Source of the DNA: JAGXSE01 sp040757295
GTDB lineage: Bacteria; Bacillota; PH28-bin88
Reading direction: 5' to 3'
Assembly (NCBI GenBank): GCA_040757295.1
Contig: JBFLXH010000019.1
Coordinates: forward strand, 1 to 47,828
Length of the DNA: 47,828 nucleotides
Below are positions 24,122 through 31,998 of the stretch, in pieces (the stretch's first letter is position 1; each line of letters begins with the position of its first letter). Below the pieces are notes generated by a model, which had not been told where the DNA came from, did not search any database, and was given only the letters and a program-made list of their open reading frames with translations. Position numbers and translations under genes: made by a program.

Positions 24122-25300
24122 TCAGACCACCTGTAGCTCCCGGCCAATTTTTGTAATTGTTTCTACTGCCCACTCCAAATCCCGTTCACTGTGGGTAGCC
24201 ATTACAGTCAACCGCAACCTGGCTGAATTGGCAGGAACTGTGGGAGGCCGTACACCCACCGCCAGAATATTGGCTTCAGAGAGACGGTGACTGAATTCCA
24301 AAGTAGTTTCATTATCTCCGAGCACAATAGGAATAATTTGACTTTGACTGTCCAAGAGATTAAAACCGGTTGCCCGCAACCTTTCTCGCATCCAGGATGC
24401 TTTAACCAAAACCTGTTCCCTTCTCCACCTTTCCGTTTTCACAACCTGCAGGGCAGCTTGGATACTTCCCAATACTCCGGGGGGTGCCCCGGTAGTGTAG
24501 ATAAAACTCCGAGCCTTATTCCGCAAGTAATCTATGAGAACTTTTTTACCTGCCACATAGGCGCCGGCACAGCCAAAGGCTTTGCCCAAGGTGCCCATGT
24601 TAACCTCAACCTTGTCCGAGACGTTGTAAAATTCAGCCACACCCCGGCCATTGTTACCGAAAATGCCACCCCCATGGGCTTCATCAATCATCAAGATGGC
24701 ACCGTAGTGCTCCTTTAATTCCACTATTTCCGGCAAAGGAGCCAGATCCCCATCCATACTGAATACCGTATCAGTCACTATTAATTTGCGGTTATAACCT
24801 TTTGCCTTAGCCAATGCTTTTTCCAAGCTGGCCAAGTTCCGGTGTTTGTAGCGAATAAAGTCTGCCTGGCTGAGCAAAATTCCGTCAATGATACTGGCAT
24901 GGTTAAGCTTATCGCTGATTACGATATCTCCCCTGGTTACCAGCGAGGTAATAATTCCCACATTAGCGACATAACCAGAATTAAAAACCAAGGCAGCTTC
25001 AGTATTTTTAAAACTGGCCAACTCTCTCTCCACTTGCTCATAAAGTTCATAATTTCCTACTATCAGCCGGGAAGCAGTAGCCCCGCACCCAAGCTTTTCA
25101 ACAGCTTCCTTTGCTCCTTTCCTCAGGAGAGGATGGCCGGAAATTCCCAGATAGTTATTGCTGCTTAAATTAAGCAATCTTTTTCCTGCCATCTCCACCC
25201 ATTCAGCAGGGGCCCCTGTGACAGTTTTCAATTCCCTGTATAAATGTCTATCCTGCAGTTCTTCTAAATCCCGGGCTAATTCCTGGTAAAATCCTAGCAC
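24122..25300 (-). CDS. bioF: 8-amino-7-oxononanoate synthase
   Basis: 392-residue PLP-dependent alpha-oxoamine synthase that condenses pimeloyl-ACP (or CoA) with alanine. NLSSNNYLGISGHP, DKLNHASIIDG, MIDEAHGGGIFGNNGRG and the PLP-lysine motif GTLGKAFGCAGAYV are visible. It resembles 2-amino-3-ketobutyrate ligase (Kbl) in sequence, but the bio context decides. GTG 25300 with GAGGTGGAG upstream. Confidence 0.94.
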   Translation of the reverse strand: MLGFYQELARDLEELQDRHLYRELKTVTGAPAEWVEMAGKRLLNLSSNNYLGISGHPLLRKGAKEAVEKLGCGATASRLIVGNYELYEQVERELASFKNTEAALVFNSGYVANVGIITSLVTRGDIVISDKLNHASIIDGILLSQADFIRYKHRNLASLEKALAKAKGYNRKLIVTDTVFSMDGDLAPLPEIVELKEHYGAILMIDEAHGGGIFGNNGRGVAEFYNVSDKVEVNMGTLGKAFGCAGAYVAGKKVLIDYLRNKARSFIYTTGAPPGVLGSIQAALQVVKTERWRREQVLVKASWMRERLRATGFNLLDSQSQIIPIVLGDNETTLEFSHRLSEANILAVGVRPPTVPANSARLRLTVMATHSERDLEWAVETITKIGRELQVV

Positions 25301-25325
25301 AGCTCCACCTCACCGCTTCCAATAT

Positions 25326-26309
25326 TTAAACTTCCAACCCAAAATCTTTGATCATTTGCACATCTTCTGCCACAGACCGGCCGGAAGTGGTCAAGTAACT
25401 ACCCACCAGAGAAGCATTAATCCCTGCCAAGTAACCCATGGCCTGCAGATCCCGCAAGGCATTTTCTCTACCGCCGGCGAAGCGAAGTTTAGCCTCCGGC
25501 AAAATAAACCTGAAGACAGCAATGGTCTTTAAAATCTCTAGAGGCAGCAAGACGGCCTGGCCTTCTAAGCCAGTTCCTTTAATCGGATTTAATATGTTAA
25601 TGGGAACCGAGTTAATGCCCAACTCCTTCAAGGCAAAGGCCATCTCCAACCTTTGTTCCATTGATTCCCCCATGGAAATAATGCCTCCACTGCAAACCTC
25701 CAAACCTGCAGCTTGGGCCGCCTTTATAGTAGCAACGCGTTCTTGATATGTGTGGGTAGTGCAAATTTTAGGGAAATAACTTTCAGCCGTTTCAAGGTTA
25801 TGATGGTACATGGTTACCCCTACCCCACGTAATTGTTCGGCCATCTCTTGGGTAATAATCCCCAAAGAAGCACAAAGCTTCAGGTTGGTTTCAGCAGCCA
25901 ACCGCCGGTAAATGGCTAATACTTTGGTAAAGTCTTCCCGACCAATGCTCCGACCGCTGGTGACCAGAGAAAAACGTTGAGCCCCTTGAGCCTTCATCAG
26001 GCGGGCCCGATCCAAAATTGTCTCTTCGTCCAATAGTTCGTAAGTCTCCACCTGGGTTTGGTGGTAACCAGATTGGGCACAGTATTTACAATCTTCGGTG
26101 CAATTACCCGATTTGGCATTGATGATGGAACACAGCTCCACTTTTTTCCCCGCTCGCACATCCCGAATCCGGCTGGCAGCAGCAAAAAGCTGATAGAGAT
26201 CAAGCCCCTGCAACTCCGCCAGCCTTTTGGCCTCTTCCATTATAATGTCTTCACCTGACAGAACCTTGTACTCCAAATCGTTAATTAGTTGGCTGTTCAT
26301 CTCTTTCAT
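25326..26309 (-). CDS. bioB: Biotin synthase
   Basis: 327-residue radical-SAM enzyme that inserts sulfur into dethiobiotin. The cluster motif CTEDCKYCAQSGYH is at about 71-84; CASLGIIT, YHHNLETAESYFP, CSGGIISMGES and FAGGRENALRDLQ follow the family order, and the Arg/Cys residues for the second Fe-S cluster are present. Start ATG 26309 with AGAGGAG four bases away; ATG 26300 is an alternative. Confidence 0.97.
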   Translation of the reverse strand: MKEMNSQLINDLEYKVLSGEDIIMEEAKRLAELQGLDLYQLFAAASRIRDVRAGKKVELCSIINAKSGNCTEDCKYCAQSGYHQTQVETYELLDEETILDRARLMKAQGAQRFSLVTSGRSIGREDFTKVLAIYRRLAAETNLKLCASLGIITQEMAEQLRGVGVTMYHHNLETAESYFPKICTTHTYQERVATIKAAQAAGLEVCSGGIISMGESMEQRLEMAFALKELGINSVPINILNPIKGTGLEGQAVLLPLEILKTIAVFRFILPEAKLRFAGGRENALRDLQAMGYLAGINASLVGSYLTTSGRSVAEDVQMIKDFGLEV

Positions 26310-26318
26310 GTTTCTCCT

Positions 26319-27686
26319 CTAATTCTTTTCTGTTACCATTTTTATCGCCTTATAGGTAATATCCACAATTTCCAGTAATTGAGATTCTGTCATGCTTAAA
26401 ATTGGCATCAAAACAATTACCGGGCCCAAAGGACGAATAATCAAACCATGTTTGCGGGCTGCCAAAATTACCTGATGGCCAATATTTTCTTCCCATGGAT
26501 AGGCTTCTTTTGTTTCCTTATTACGTACCAGTTCAATCCCTACCATCAGTCCCCGTTGCCTGATGTCTCCAACATGCTCTAACCCGTAAAAATTCTTCAG
26601 TTCCCTGGCCATTACCCTTGCCAGATCTTGCACATGGTTCAAGAGGTTATTTTGTTCAAATAAATCCAGGTTGGCTAAAGCTGCAACACAGCAGAGGGGA
26701 TTTCCCGTATAGGTGTGGCCATGAAAAAAAGTTTTCAAATCCTTATGCTCGCCCATAAAGGCTTCATAAATCCTGTCGGTAGTCAAAGTAGCTGCCAAGG
26801 GCAAATAACCTCCTGTCAAACCTTTGGCCACACACATCAAGTCCGGACAGACTTCCTCCTGTTCACAAGCAAACATGGTCCCTGTCCGGCCAAAACCTAC
26901 AGCAACTTCATCGGCGATAAAAAGAATATTGTATTTGGTACATAAGTCCCGGATCCGGCGTAAATATCCTCTGGGTGCGGTAATCATACCGGCAGCGCCT
27001 TGGACCAAAGGCTCCACAATCATGGCGGCAATTTCACCGTGGTGTTCTGCCATGATGGCCTCCACAACCCCCACACAAGCCAAATCACACTTGTCTAGTT
27101 CAAGGCCCAAAGGACACCGGTAACAATAGGGAGACGGCGCTTGATAACCCACAAAAAGCAAATCCCGGTAGATGCCATGGAATAAATCTATGCCACCTAC
27201 GCTGACAGCCCCGACAGTATCGCCATGATAGGCTGCTCCCAGTGATAAGAATTTTTTCTTCCTCCGTAACTCGGGATTATCCTGCTGCTGCCAGTATTGA
27301 AAAGCCATTTTCAAAGCTATCTCTACAGCGGTAGCGCCAGCATCGGAATAAAAAACCTTGGTTAACCCGGGAGGAGCTATATCTACCAGTCTCTTTGCCA
27401 ACTGAATAGATGGCACATTGGCCAAGCCAAGCAAGGTGGAATGGGCAATTTTATCTAACTGCTGTTTAATTGCCTCGTTTATAACAGGATGACAGTGTCC
27501 ATGAACAGTAACCCACAGGGAAGATATGCCATCAAGGTATTTTTTACCTTCAACATCAATCAAGTAAGGGCCTTCTCCCCTCTCAATAATAACCGGATCA
27601 GCAGCGTTCCACATTTGCATCTGGGTAAAAGGATGCCATACGTACTCCTTATCCCATTGGGCTAATTGCTGGTAATTAACAACCAT
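26319..27686 (-). CDS. bioA: Adenosylmethionine-8-amino-7-oxononanoate aminotransferase
   Basis: 455-residue class III aminotransferase making 7,8-diaminopelargonate. YVWHPFTQMQMW at the N-terminus is the BioA hallmark (substrate-binding Trp/Tyr). FYSDAGATAVEIALKMA, LFIADEVAVGFGRTG (PLP Asp) and CVAKGLTGGYLPLAAT (PLP Lys) are all present. It is nine bases upstream of bioB and 31 bp downstream of bioD. Confidence 0.97.
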   Translation of the reverse strand: MVVNYQQLAQWDKEYVWHPFTQMQMWNAADPVIIERGEGPYLIDVEGKKYLDGISSLWVTVHGHCHPVINEAIKQQLDKIAHSTLLGLANVPSIQLAKRLVDIAPPGLTKVFYSDAGATAVEIALKMAFQYWQQQDNPELRRKKKFLSLGAAYHGDTVGAVSVGGIDLFHGIYRDLLFVGYQAPSPYCYRCPLGLELDKCDLACVGVVEAIMAEHHGEIAAMIVEPLVQGAAGMITAPRGYLRRIRDLCTKYNILFIADEVAVGFGRTGTMFACEQEEVCPDLMCVAKGLTGGYLPLAATLTTDRIYEAFMGEHKDLKTFFHGHTYTGNPLCCVAALANLDLFEQNNLLNHVQDLARVMARELKNFYGLEHVGDIRQRGLMVGIELVRNKETKEAYPWEENIGHQVILAARKHGLIIRPLGPVIVLMPILSMTESQLLEIVDITYKAIKMVTEKN

Positions 27687-27717
27687 TTTACACCTTCTTT
27701 CTCCTGTGAAAATCAGT

Positions 27718-28422
27718 TTATTTCCCCAGCAATTTATCCATATCTACAAATTTTTCAATTACCGAAATCAGTTCACCCGGTTCCTGTTCTGCACCCTCGT
27801 TTTTCAATCCTTTAACAATGGGGACCAGTCCCAAGATTGGTACTCCAGTCATCTTTTCAATAATTTGCGGGTTGGTGCGTTCTGCCAACCCTGGATTTTC
27901 GTATGGGTAGCCGTTAATAATAATCCCGGCTACAGCCAATCCCCTAGACCTGGCAAAGGCTACCGTTAAACAGGTATGATTAATAGTACCCAAGGAAGGT
28001 CTTGCCACAATTAACAAAGGCAGGCCCATGTCTTTAGCAAGGTCTGCCACCGTTACCTGAGTCCCCACTAAAGGTACTAGCAGCCCACCTGCTCCCTCCA
28101 CCAAAATCATCTTATGTTTACCAGTCATTTGGTAAAAATGTTCCATTACTTTAGCCAAATCAATCGTGAATCCGGTTTCCATTGCTGCCACTGCCGGAGC
28201 GAGGGCTGGATCCAAACAAACAGGGGTTAACTCTTCCGGACTGTACGGCAAGGCATTTACCGCGCAATAAAAGGCTGCATCCATTGAACCACCGCTTTGG
28301 ATAGGTTTGATAGCTACAGCGTCGATGTTTCGGCCCCGCAAGGCTCCCAATAATCCGGCAGTGATTACGGTTTTGCCAACGCCAGTATCAGTACCCGTTA
28401 TAAAGTAGCCCTGATATTCCAA
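27718..28422 (-). CDS. bioD: Dethiobiotin synthetase
   Basis: 234 residues; ATP-dependent ureido-ring closure. P-loop GTDTGVGKTVITAGLL at about 7-22, KPIQSGG, EGAGGLLVPL and the GIIINGYPYENPGLAERTN segment fit. First gene of the bioD-A-B-F-H-C operon. Start TTG 28422 with GGAGGTG just inside the downstream edge of the BirA operator, so repressor binding would also sit near the ribosome site. Confidence 0.95.
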   Translation of the reverse strand: MEYQGYFITGTDTGVGKTVITAGLLGALRGRNIDAVAIKPIQSGGSMDAAFYCAVNALPYSPEELTPVCLDPALAPAVAAMETGFTIDLAKVMEHFYQMTGKHKMILVEGAGGLLVPLVGTQVTVADLAKDMGLPLLIVARPSLGTINHTCLTVAFARSRGLAVAGIIINGYPYENPGLAERTNPQIIEKMTGVPILGLVPIVKGLKNEGAEQEPGELISVIEKFVDMDKLLGK

Positions 28423-28436
28423 TTCTACGCACCTCC

Positions 28437-28500
28437 ATTGTTAACCTTAACTACACGAACGGTTAACAATTATTTTATATTACCTCCTTTAACATGTCAA
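28437..28500 (-). promoter_or_regulatory. Biotin operon promoter with BirA operator
   Basis: On the minus strand TTGACA (28500-28495) and TAAAAT (28477-28472) are 17 bp apart. Directly downstream lies a perfect inverted repeat ATTGTTAACC-N14-GGTTAACAAT (28470-28437), the BirA operator consensus of Gram-positive bacteria. Biotin-loaded BirA should repress bioD-A-B-F-H-C, which implies that this organism's BirA has an N-terminal HTH. Confidence 0.93.
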
Positions 28501-28521
28501 CACAGTATTACCAAACAATGT

Positions 28522-28626
28522 TATAATGAGCAAGGCCACTAATTATTCATTGATTTGCCGTGGCCTCAAAGCGAATTTCATGCTCGGCTTCATTATGATA
28601 ATGCAATTTTACCCTTGCCGAGTATA
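28522..28626 (+). repeat. Dispersed repeat family 1, copy 3
   Basis: 105 bp, about 97 percent identical to copies 1 and 2 (substitutions ATTTGCC for ATTTACC and ATGCTC for ATACTC, the latter turning a pair in the second stem into G-U; shorter C run). It lies between the biotin promoter and the pabB stop, 15 bp from the latter. Confidence 0.93.
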
Positions 28627-28640
28627 TTTCTATGATATTG

Positions 28641-30059
28641 TCACCATAAAATCTTTCCTTTCAAGGCTTTAATCAGGGCCCGCGCTTTATCCATCGTTTC
28701 CTGATACTCTTTTTCGGGAACCGAATCGGCAACAATGCCCCCTCCGACCTGGAGGTAAGCCTGATTATCTTTAATGGTTATTGTCCTGATGGCGATGTTC
28801 AGGTCCGCGTTTCCGTCAAAGCCAAGGTAACCGATAGAACCAGTATAAATGTTACGCTTGGTGGGTTCTAACTCCTCGATGATCTCCATCGAACGGATCT
28901 TCGGCGCTCCGGTAATCGAGCCGCCGGGGAAAGATGCTTTTAGCAGGTCGATTACATCTTTATTTTCCTCAAGCTTGCCCTGCACTGTTGCCACCAAATG
29001 GTAGACGGTGGCATATTCCTCCAGGGCAAACAGTTCTGTTACCTCTACACTGCCGGGTTTGCAGACGCGCCCCAAATCGTTTCTTTCCAGGTCAACGATC
29101 ATTACCAGCTCGGCCCGGTCCTTCACACTGTTGACCAGTTCTTCACGCAAAGTCCGGTCCTCCTCAGGGGTCTTGCCGCGAGGCCGCGTTCCCTTGATGG
29201 GCCTGGTTTCCGCCACACCGTTAGTTACCTTGAGGAACCTTTCCGGGGAACTGCTGACAACCACCGCCTCACCGAAGTCAAGATAAGCGGCAAAGGGTGC
29301 CGGGTTGATGTCGCGCAAATGCCGGTAAAGACCGACGGGATCCCCCGCAAATTCACCGGCAAATCGTTGTGAGAGATTGACCTGGTAGATATCCCCGGCA
29401 TAGATGTAGTCAATCGCCCGCTGGACGGCCCGGCAGAATCCTTCCTTGGTGAAGTTGGACCTAAGCAGCGTTTCACTTGAGGGTGGCGCTGGTAGTTTCA
29501 CTTCTTTGGAGGCGCTTTCAATGATGAGTCTTAGCTCATTAATTTTTTCAACGGCTTTTTCCCGTGCTTTCGCCTCATTGGTTTCTGGCAGCCCTGTTGA
29601 CGCAGCATAGACCCTGTTTTCTCGGTGGTCGTAAACGATGACCCAGTCGTAAAAACCCAAACAACAGTCGGGAATTCCCACATCGTCCTGGCTGATGGAG
29701 GGCAGGCGCTCAATTTGCTGGTTCAGGTCATAACCGAAATACCCAACTGCTCCGCCAACAAAGGGCAGGGAGGAAGGGTTCATCACCTGGTAGCGCCGAA
29801 GGTACTCCCGGAGCAGGTCCAGCGGGTTCCCCCTCAGATCTGTTCGCCTTGTTCCTTGAAAAACCTGTACTTGCTGCCTTTTGCTCTTGAAAAGGAGAAA
29901 GGGCCTGCCGCCGATAAAGGAATACAGCCCTAATTTTTGCTGGCGCATCCCGCTGTCCAGAAAAAAGCAGTAGGGCTCGTCTTTAAAGAGCAGGAAGATT
30001 TCAAAAGCGTTGAGAGAGGTTCTAATAGGCTCAATGATGGCGTTGTTAGCTTTACTCAT
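28641..30059 (-). CDS. pabB: Aminodeoxychorismate synthase component I
   Basis: 472-residue chorismate-utilising enzyme that aminates chorismate for pABA. The N-terminal half is the divergent TrpE/PabB domain (LLFKDEPYCFFLDSG, GGAVGYFGYDL). The C-terminal chorismate-binding domain has DIYQVNLSQRF, PIKGTRPRG, IVDLERNDLGRVC, ASFPGGSITGAPKIR and YTGSIGYLG. PIKGTRPRG has the Lys typical of PabB. ATG 30059 with GGGGGAGAAAC overlaps the pabA stop by eight bases. The 3' end is duplicated at 22462-22566. Confidence 0.93.
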   Translation of the reverse strand: MSKANNAIIEPIRTSLNAFEIFLLFKDEPYCFFLDSGMRQQKLGLYSFIGGRPFLLFKSKRQQVQVFQGTRRTDLRGNPLDLLREYLRRYQVMNPSSLPFVGGAVGYFGYDLNQQIERLPSISQDDVGIPDCCLGFYDWVIVYDHRENRVYAASTGLPETNEAKAREKAVEKINELRLIIESASKEVKLPAPPSSETLLRSNFTKEGFCRAVQRAIDYIYAGDIYQVNLSQRFAGEFAGDPVGLYRHLRDINPAPFAAYLDFGEAVVVSSSPERFLKVTNGVAETRPIKGTRPRGKTPEEDRTLREELVNSVKDRAELVMIVDLERNDLGRVCKPGSVEVTELFALEEYATVYHLVATVQGKLEENKDVIDLLKASFPGGSITGAPKIRSMEIIEELEPTKRNIYTGSIGYLGFDGNADLNIAIRTITIKDNQAYLQVGGGIVADSVPEKEYQETMDKARALIKALKGKILW

Positions 30060-30657
30060 GTTTCTCCCCCAGCTTTTTTGGATGCGCTGCCCTGGCAATC
30101 AGGAGAAAGTTTTTCAGCAGTTGTTTGCCGCCCTCAGTGAGGATGGCTTCGGGGTGGAATTGAACGCCCTCAACTAGATGGTGCCGGTGCCTGATACCCA
30201 TGATTTCTCCGTCTGCAGTCCAGGCGCTTACTTCCAGGCAAGCCGGAATTGTTGCCGGATCGAGGCTCAAGGAGTGGTACCGGCAGACAGTAAGGGGATT
30301 CTTCAATTCACGAAAAATGGTTTTTCCATCATGGGTGATCAGGGAAGTTTTCCCGTGGACGGGTTTTTTGGCGCGGATTACCTCTGCCCCGAAGATTTGT
30401 CCGATGGCCTGGTGCCCGAGGCAGACTCCCAAAAGGGGGATTTTGCCGTGGAATTCCCGGATCACCGCCAAAGAAATCCCTGCCTCGTTGGGAGTACAGG
30501 GCCCGGGTGAAATAACCAGCATTTCCGGCGACAGCTCATAAATATCACTGAGACTTAACTCATTATTGCGATAGGTCTGCACTTCTTCAGCCATTTCGGC
30601 GAGGTACTGCACCAGGTTGTAGGTGAAGGAATCGTAATTGTCGATCATCAGAATCAT
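30052..30657 (-). CDS. pabA: Aminodeoxychorismate synthase glutamine amidotransferase
   Basis: 201-residue class I amidotransferase feeding ammonia to PabB, and perhaps to TrpE if shared. MIDNYDSFTYNLVQYL at the N-terminus, nucleophile Cys in LLGVCLGHQAIGQ, and the His/Glu pair in GVQFHPEAILTE. First gene of the pabA-pabB unit. pabC, once directly downstream, is now beyond the biotin operon. Confidence 0.93.
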   Translation of the reverse strand: MILMIDNYDSFTYNLVQYLAEMAEEVQTYRNNELSLSDIYELSPEMLVISPGPCTPNEAGISLAVIREFHGKIPLLGVCLGHQAIGQIFGAEVIRAKKPVHGKTSLITHDGKTIFRELKNPLTVCRYHSLSLDPATIPACLEVSAWTADGEIMGIRHRHHLVEGVQFHPEAILTEGGKQLLKNFLLIARAAHPKKLGEKHE

Positions 30658-30723
30658 ATCGCTACCGCCCTTTGCTCCAAGTCAATGAAAACCTTTCCAC
30701 GGTTCGGCCACCAGACTGCAAAA

Positions 30724-30753
30724 ATTATATCATAATTTCAAAAAGGACTGCAA
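30724..30753 (-). promoter_or_regulatory. Promoter of pabA-pabB
   Basis: Minus-strand TTGCAG (30753-30748) and TATAAT (30729-30724) with 18-bp spacing, 67 bp from the pabA start. Confidence 0.65.
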
Positions 30754-30823
30754 TAAAGGCCAAAATAGTACAGGAAGCCTCCTCCGGACTTACAAGGAAC
30801 GGCCCCGGAGTCAGGGCACACCT

Positions 30824-30981
30824 GGAGACGAATATATCCTGGGCTTGGATGTGGGATCTGCTACCACTAAAGCAGCGCTGGTCAAGCAATGTTTTTGCAA
30901 ACCCTTTGCCTTAATCCTGCCAACGGAGTGACAAATGCTTCGGAGGGCGCCGCGGCTATTGACATAGCCCTAACCCCCATT
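30824..30981 (+). pseudogene. Fragment of a BadF/HgdC-type ASKHA ATPase activator gene
   Basis: The frame starting at 30824 reads GDEYILGLDVGSATTKAALV, the N-terminal phosphate-1 motif of 2-hydroxyacyl-CoA dehydratase or benzoyl-CoA reductase activators (usual GxDxGSTTTKAV). It then runs on to a stop at 30929. After a frame change, TNASEGAAAIDIALT continues for about 15 codons. Most of the roughly 250-300-residue protein is missing. It now holds the cysE promoter. Confidence 0.65.
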
Positions 30982-30988
30982 TTATAAT
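30959..30988 (+). promoter_or_regulatory. Promoter of the cysE-cysS operon
   Basis: TTGACA (30959-30964) and TATAAT (30983-30988), both perfect, 18 bp apart, just before the T-box leader and inside the BadF-like fragment. Confidence 0.82.
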
Positions 30989-30994
30989 TGCTGG

Positions 30995-31278
30995 TAAGAC
31001 TAATAAGAACCTAAACGCAAAGAACGGGAAGAGTAAGTACAGGCTTCCGGCAGAGAGGTGCCGCCACCGGCTGCAAGCGGCGCCCGGTCAAGACTGTACC
31101 CAAGTGCGCCCGGGAGCGGCAGGGCCGAAACCCAGTAGGCCCAAGACGGTGGCGCCGTTACAGCCGGAACTCCCCTTTATTACGGGTAGTTCATTGAGAT
31201 GGGTAGATGATGCCCAAACAGAGTGGAACCGCGAATCCTTTCGCCTCTGTACATTAAGTGCAGGGTGAAGGGATTTTT
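30995..31278 (+). promoter_or_regulatory. T-box riboswitch, Cys specifier, before cysE-cysS
   Basis: Stem I contains GGGAAGAGTAAG, GCAGAGAGGTGC and the paired TACAG/CTGTA. The specifier loop CCAAGTGCG places TGC (Cys) at 31105-31107. The antiterminator T-box AGTGGAACCGCG is at 31222-31233. The terminator pairs AATCCTTTCGCCTCTGTAC with GTGCAGGGTGAAGGGATT, followed by TTTTT (to 31278). Uncharged tRNA-Cys should allow read-through into serine acetyltransferase and cysteinyl-tRNA synthetase. Confidence 0.94.
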
Positions 31279-31308
31279 TAATTTTTGCATGACGGAGGGC
31301 AAAAAAAA

Positions 31309-31998
31309 ATGTGGCAGCGAATTAAGAAGGATATTCAGGTTATATTCGACAGAGACCCGGCGGCCAGGAGCGCCCTTGAAGTTGTCTTATGTTATCCTGG
31401 CTTTCATGCCGTTTTGTTGCACCGCTTGGCCCATCGCTTGTATTTAAAAAGGTGGTTCCTGTTGGCCAGGTTTATTTCCCAGTTTTCCCGCTGGCTGACC
31501 GGTATTGAAATTCACCCGGGAGCCAAAATCGGTGAGGGCTTGTTTATCGATCACGGCATGGGAGTAGTCATCGGGGAAACCTCAGAGATCGGAAATAATG
31601 TTACTTTATATCAGGGAGTAACTCTGGGTGGAACCGGCAAAGAGAAAGGAAAACGGCATCCGACTATAGGGGATAATGTGGTGATCAGTACTGGCGCCAA
31701 GGTATTGGGATCCATTACAGTAGGGGATAATGTGAAAATAGGGGCTGGTTCCGTGGTTTTAAAAGACGTACCCCCCAACTGCACGGTAGTTGGGGTGCCG
31801 GGCAAGGTGGTTAAGCGGAACGGACGCCAAGTATCTGACTTGAGCCTGCAAGCCATCGATCTGCAGCACAACCAGCTGCCAGACCCGGTATCGGAAATGA
31901 TCCTTTGCCTGCAGAAGAAGATTGAACAAATGGAACAGCGGATATTGGAATTGGAGGTGCAGCATGGCCATTCAGGTATTCAACACTCTGACCAATAA
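31309..31998 (+). CDS. cysE: Serine O-acetyltransferase
   Basis: 229 residues; acetyl-CoA + L-serine to O-acetylserine for cysteine synthesis. The N-terminal helical part MWQRIKKDIQVIFDRDPAARS is typical. The left-handed beta-helix carries EIHPGAKIGEGLFIDHGMGVVIGE and DNVKIGAGSVVLKDVPPNCTVVGVPGKVV. ATG 31309 with GGAGGG nine bases upstream is preferred over ATG 31285. The 3' end overlaps cysS by 35 bp, coupling precursor synthesis to Cys-tRNA charging under one T-box. Confidence 0.95.
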   Translation: MWQRIKKDIQVIFDRDPAARSALEVVLCYPGFHAVLLHRLAHRLYLKRWFLLARFISQFSRWLTGIEIHPGAKIGEGLFIDHGMGVVIGETSEIGNNVTLYQGVTLGGTGKEKGKRHPTIGDNVVISTGAKVLGSITVGDNVKIGAGSVVLKDVPPNCTVVGVPGKVVKRNGRQVSDLSLQAIDLQHNQLPDPVSEMILCLQKKIEQMEQRILELEVQHGHSGIQHSDQ

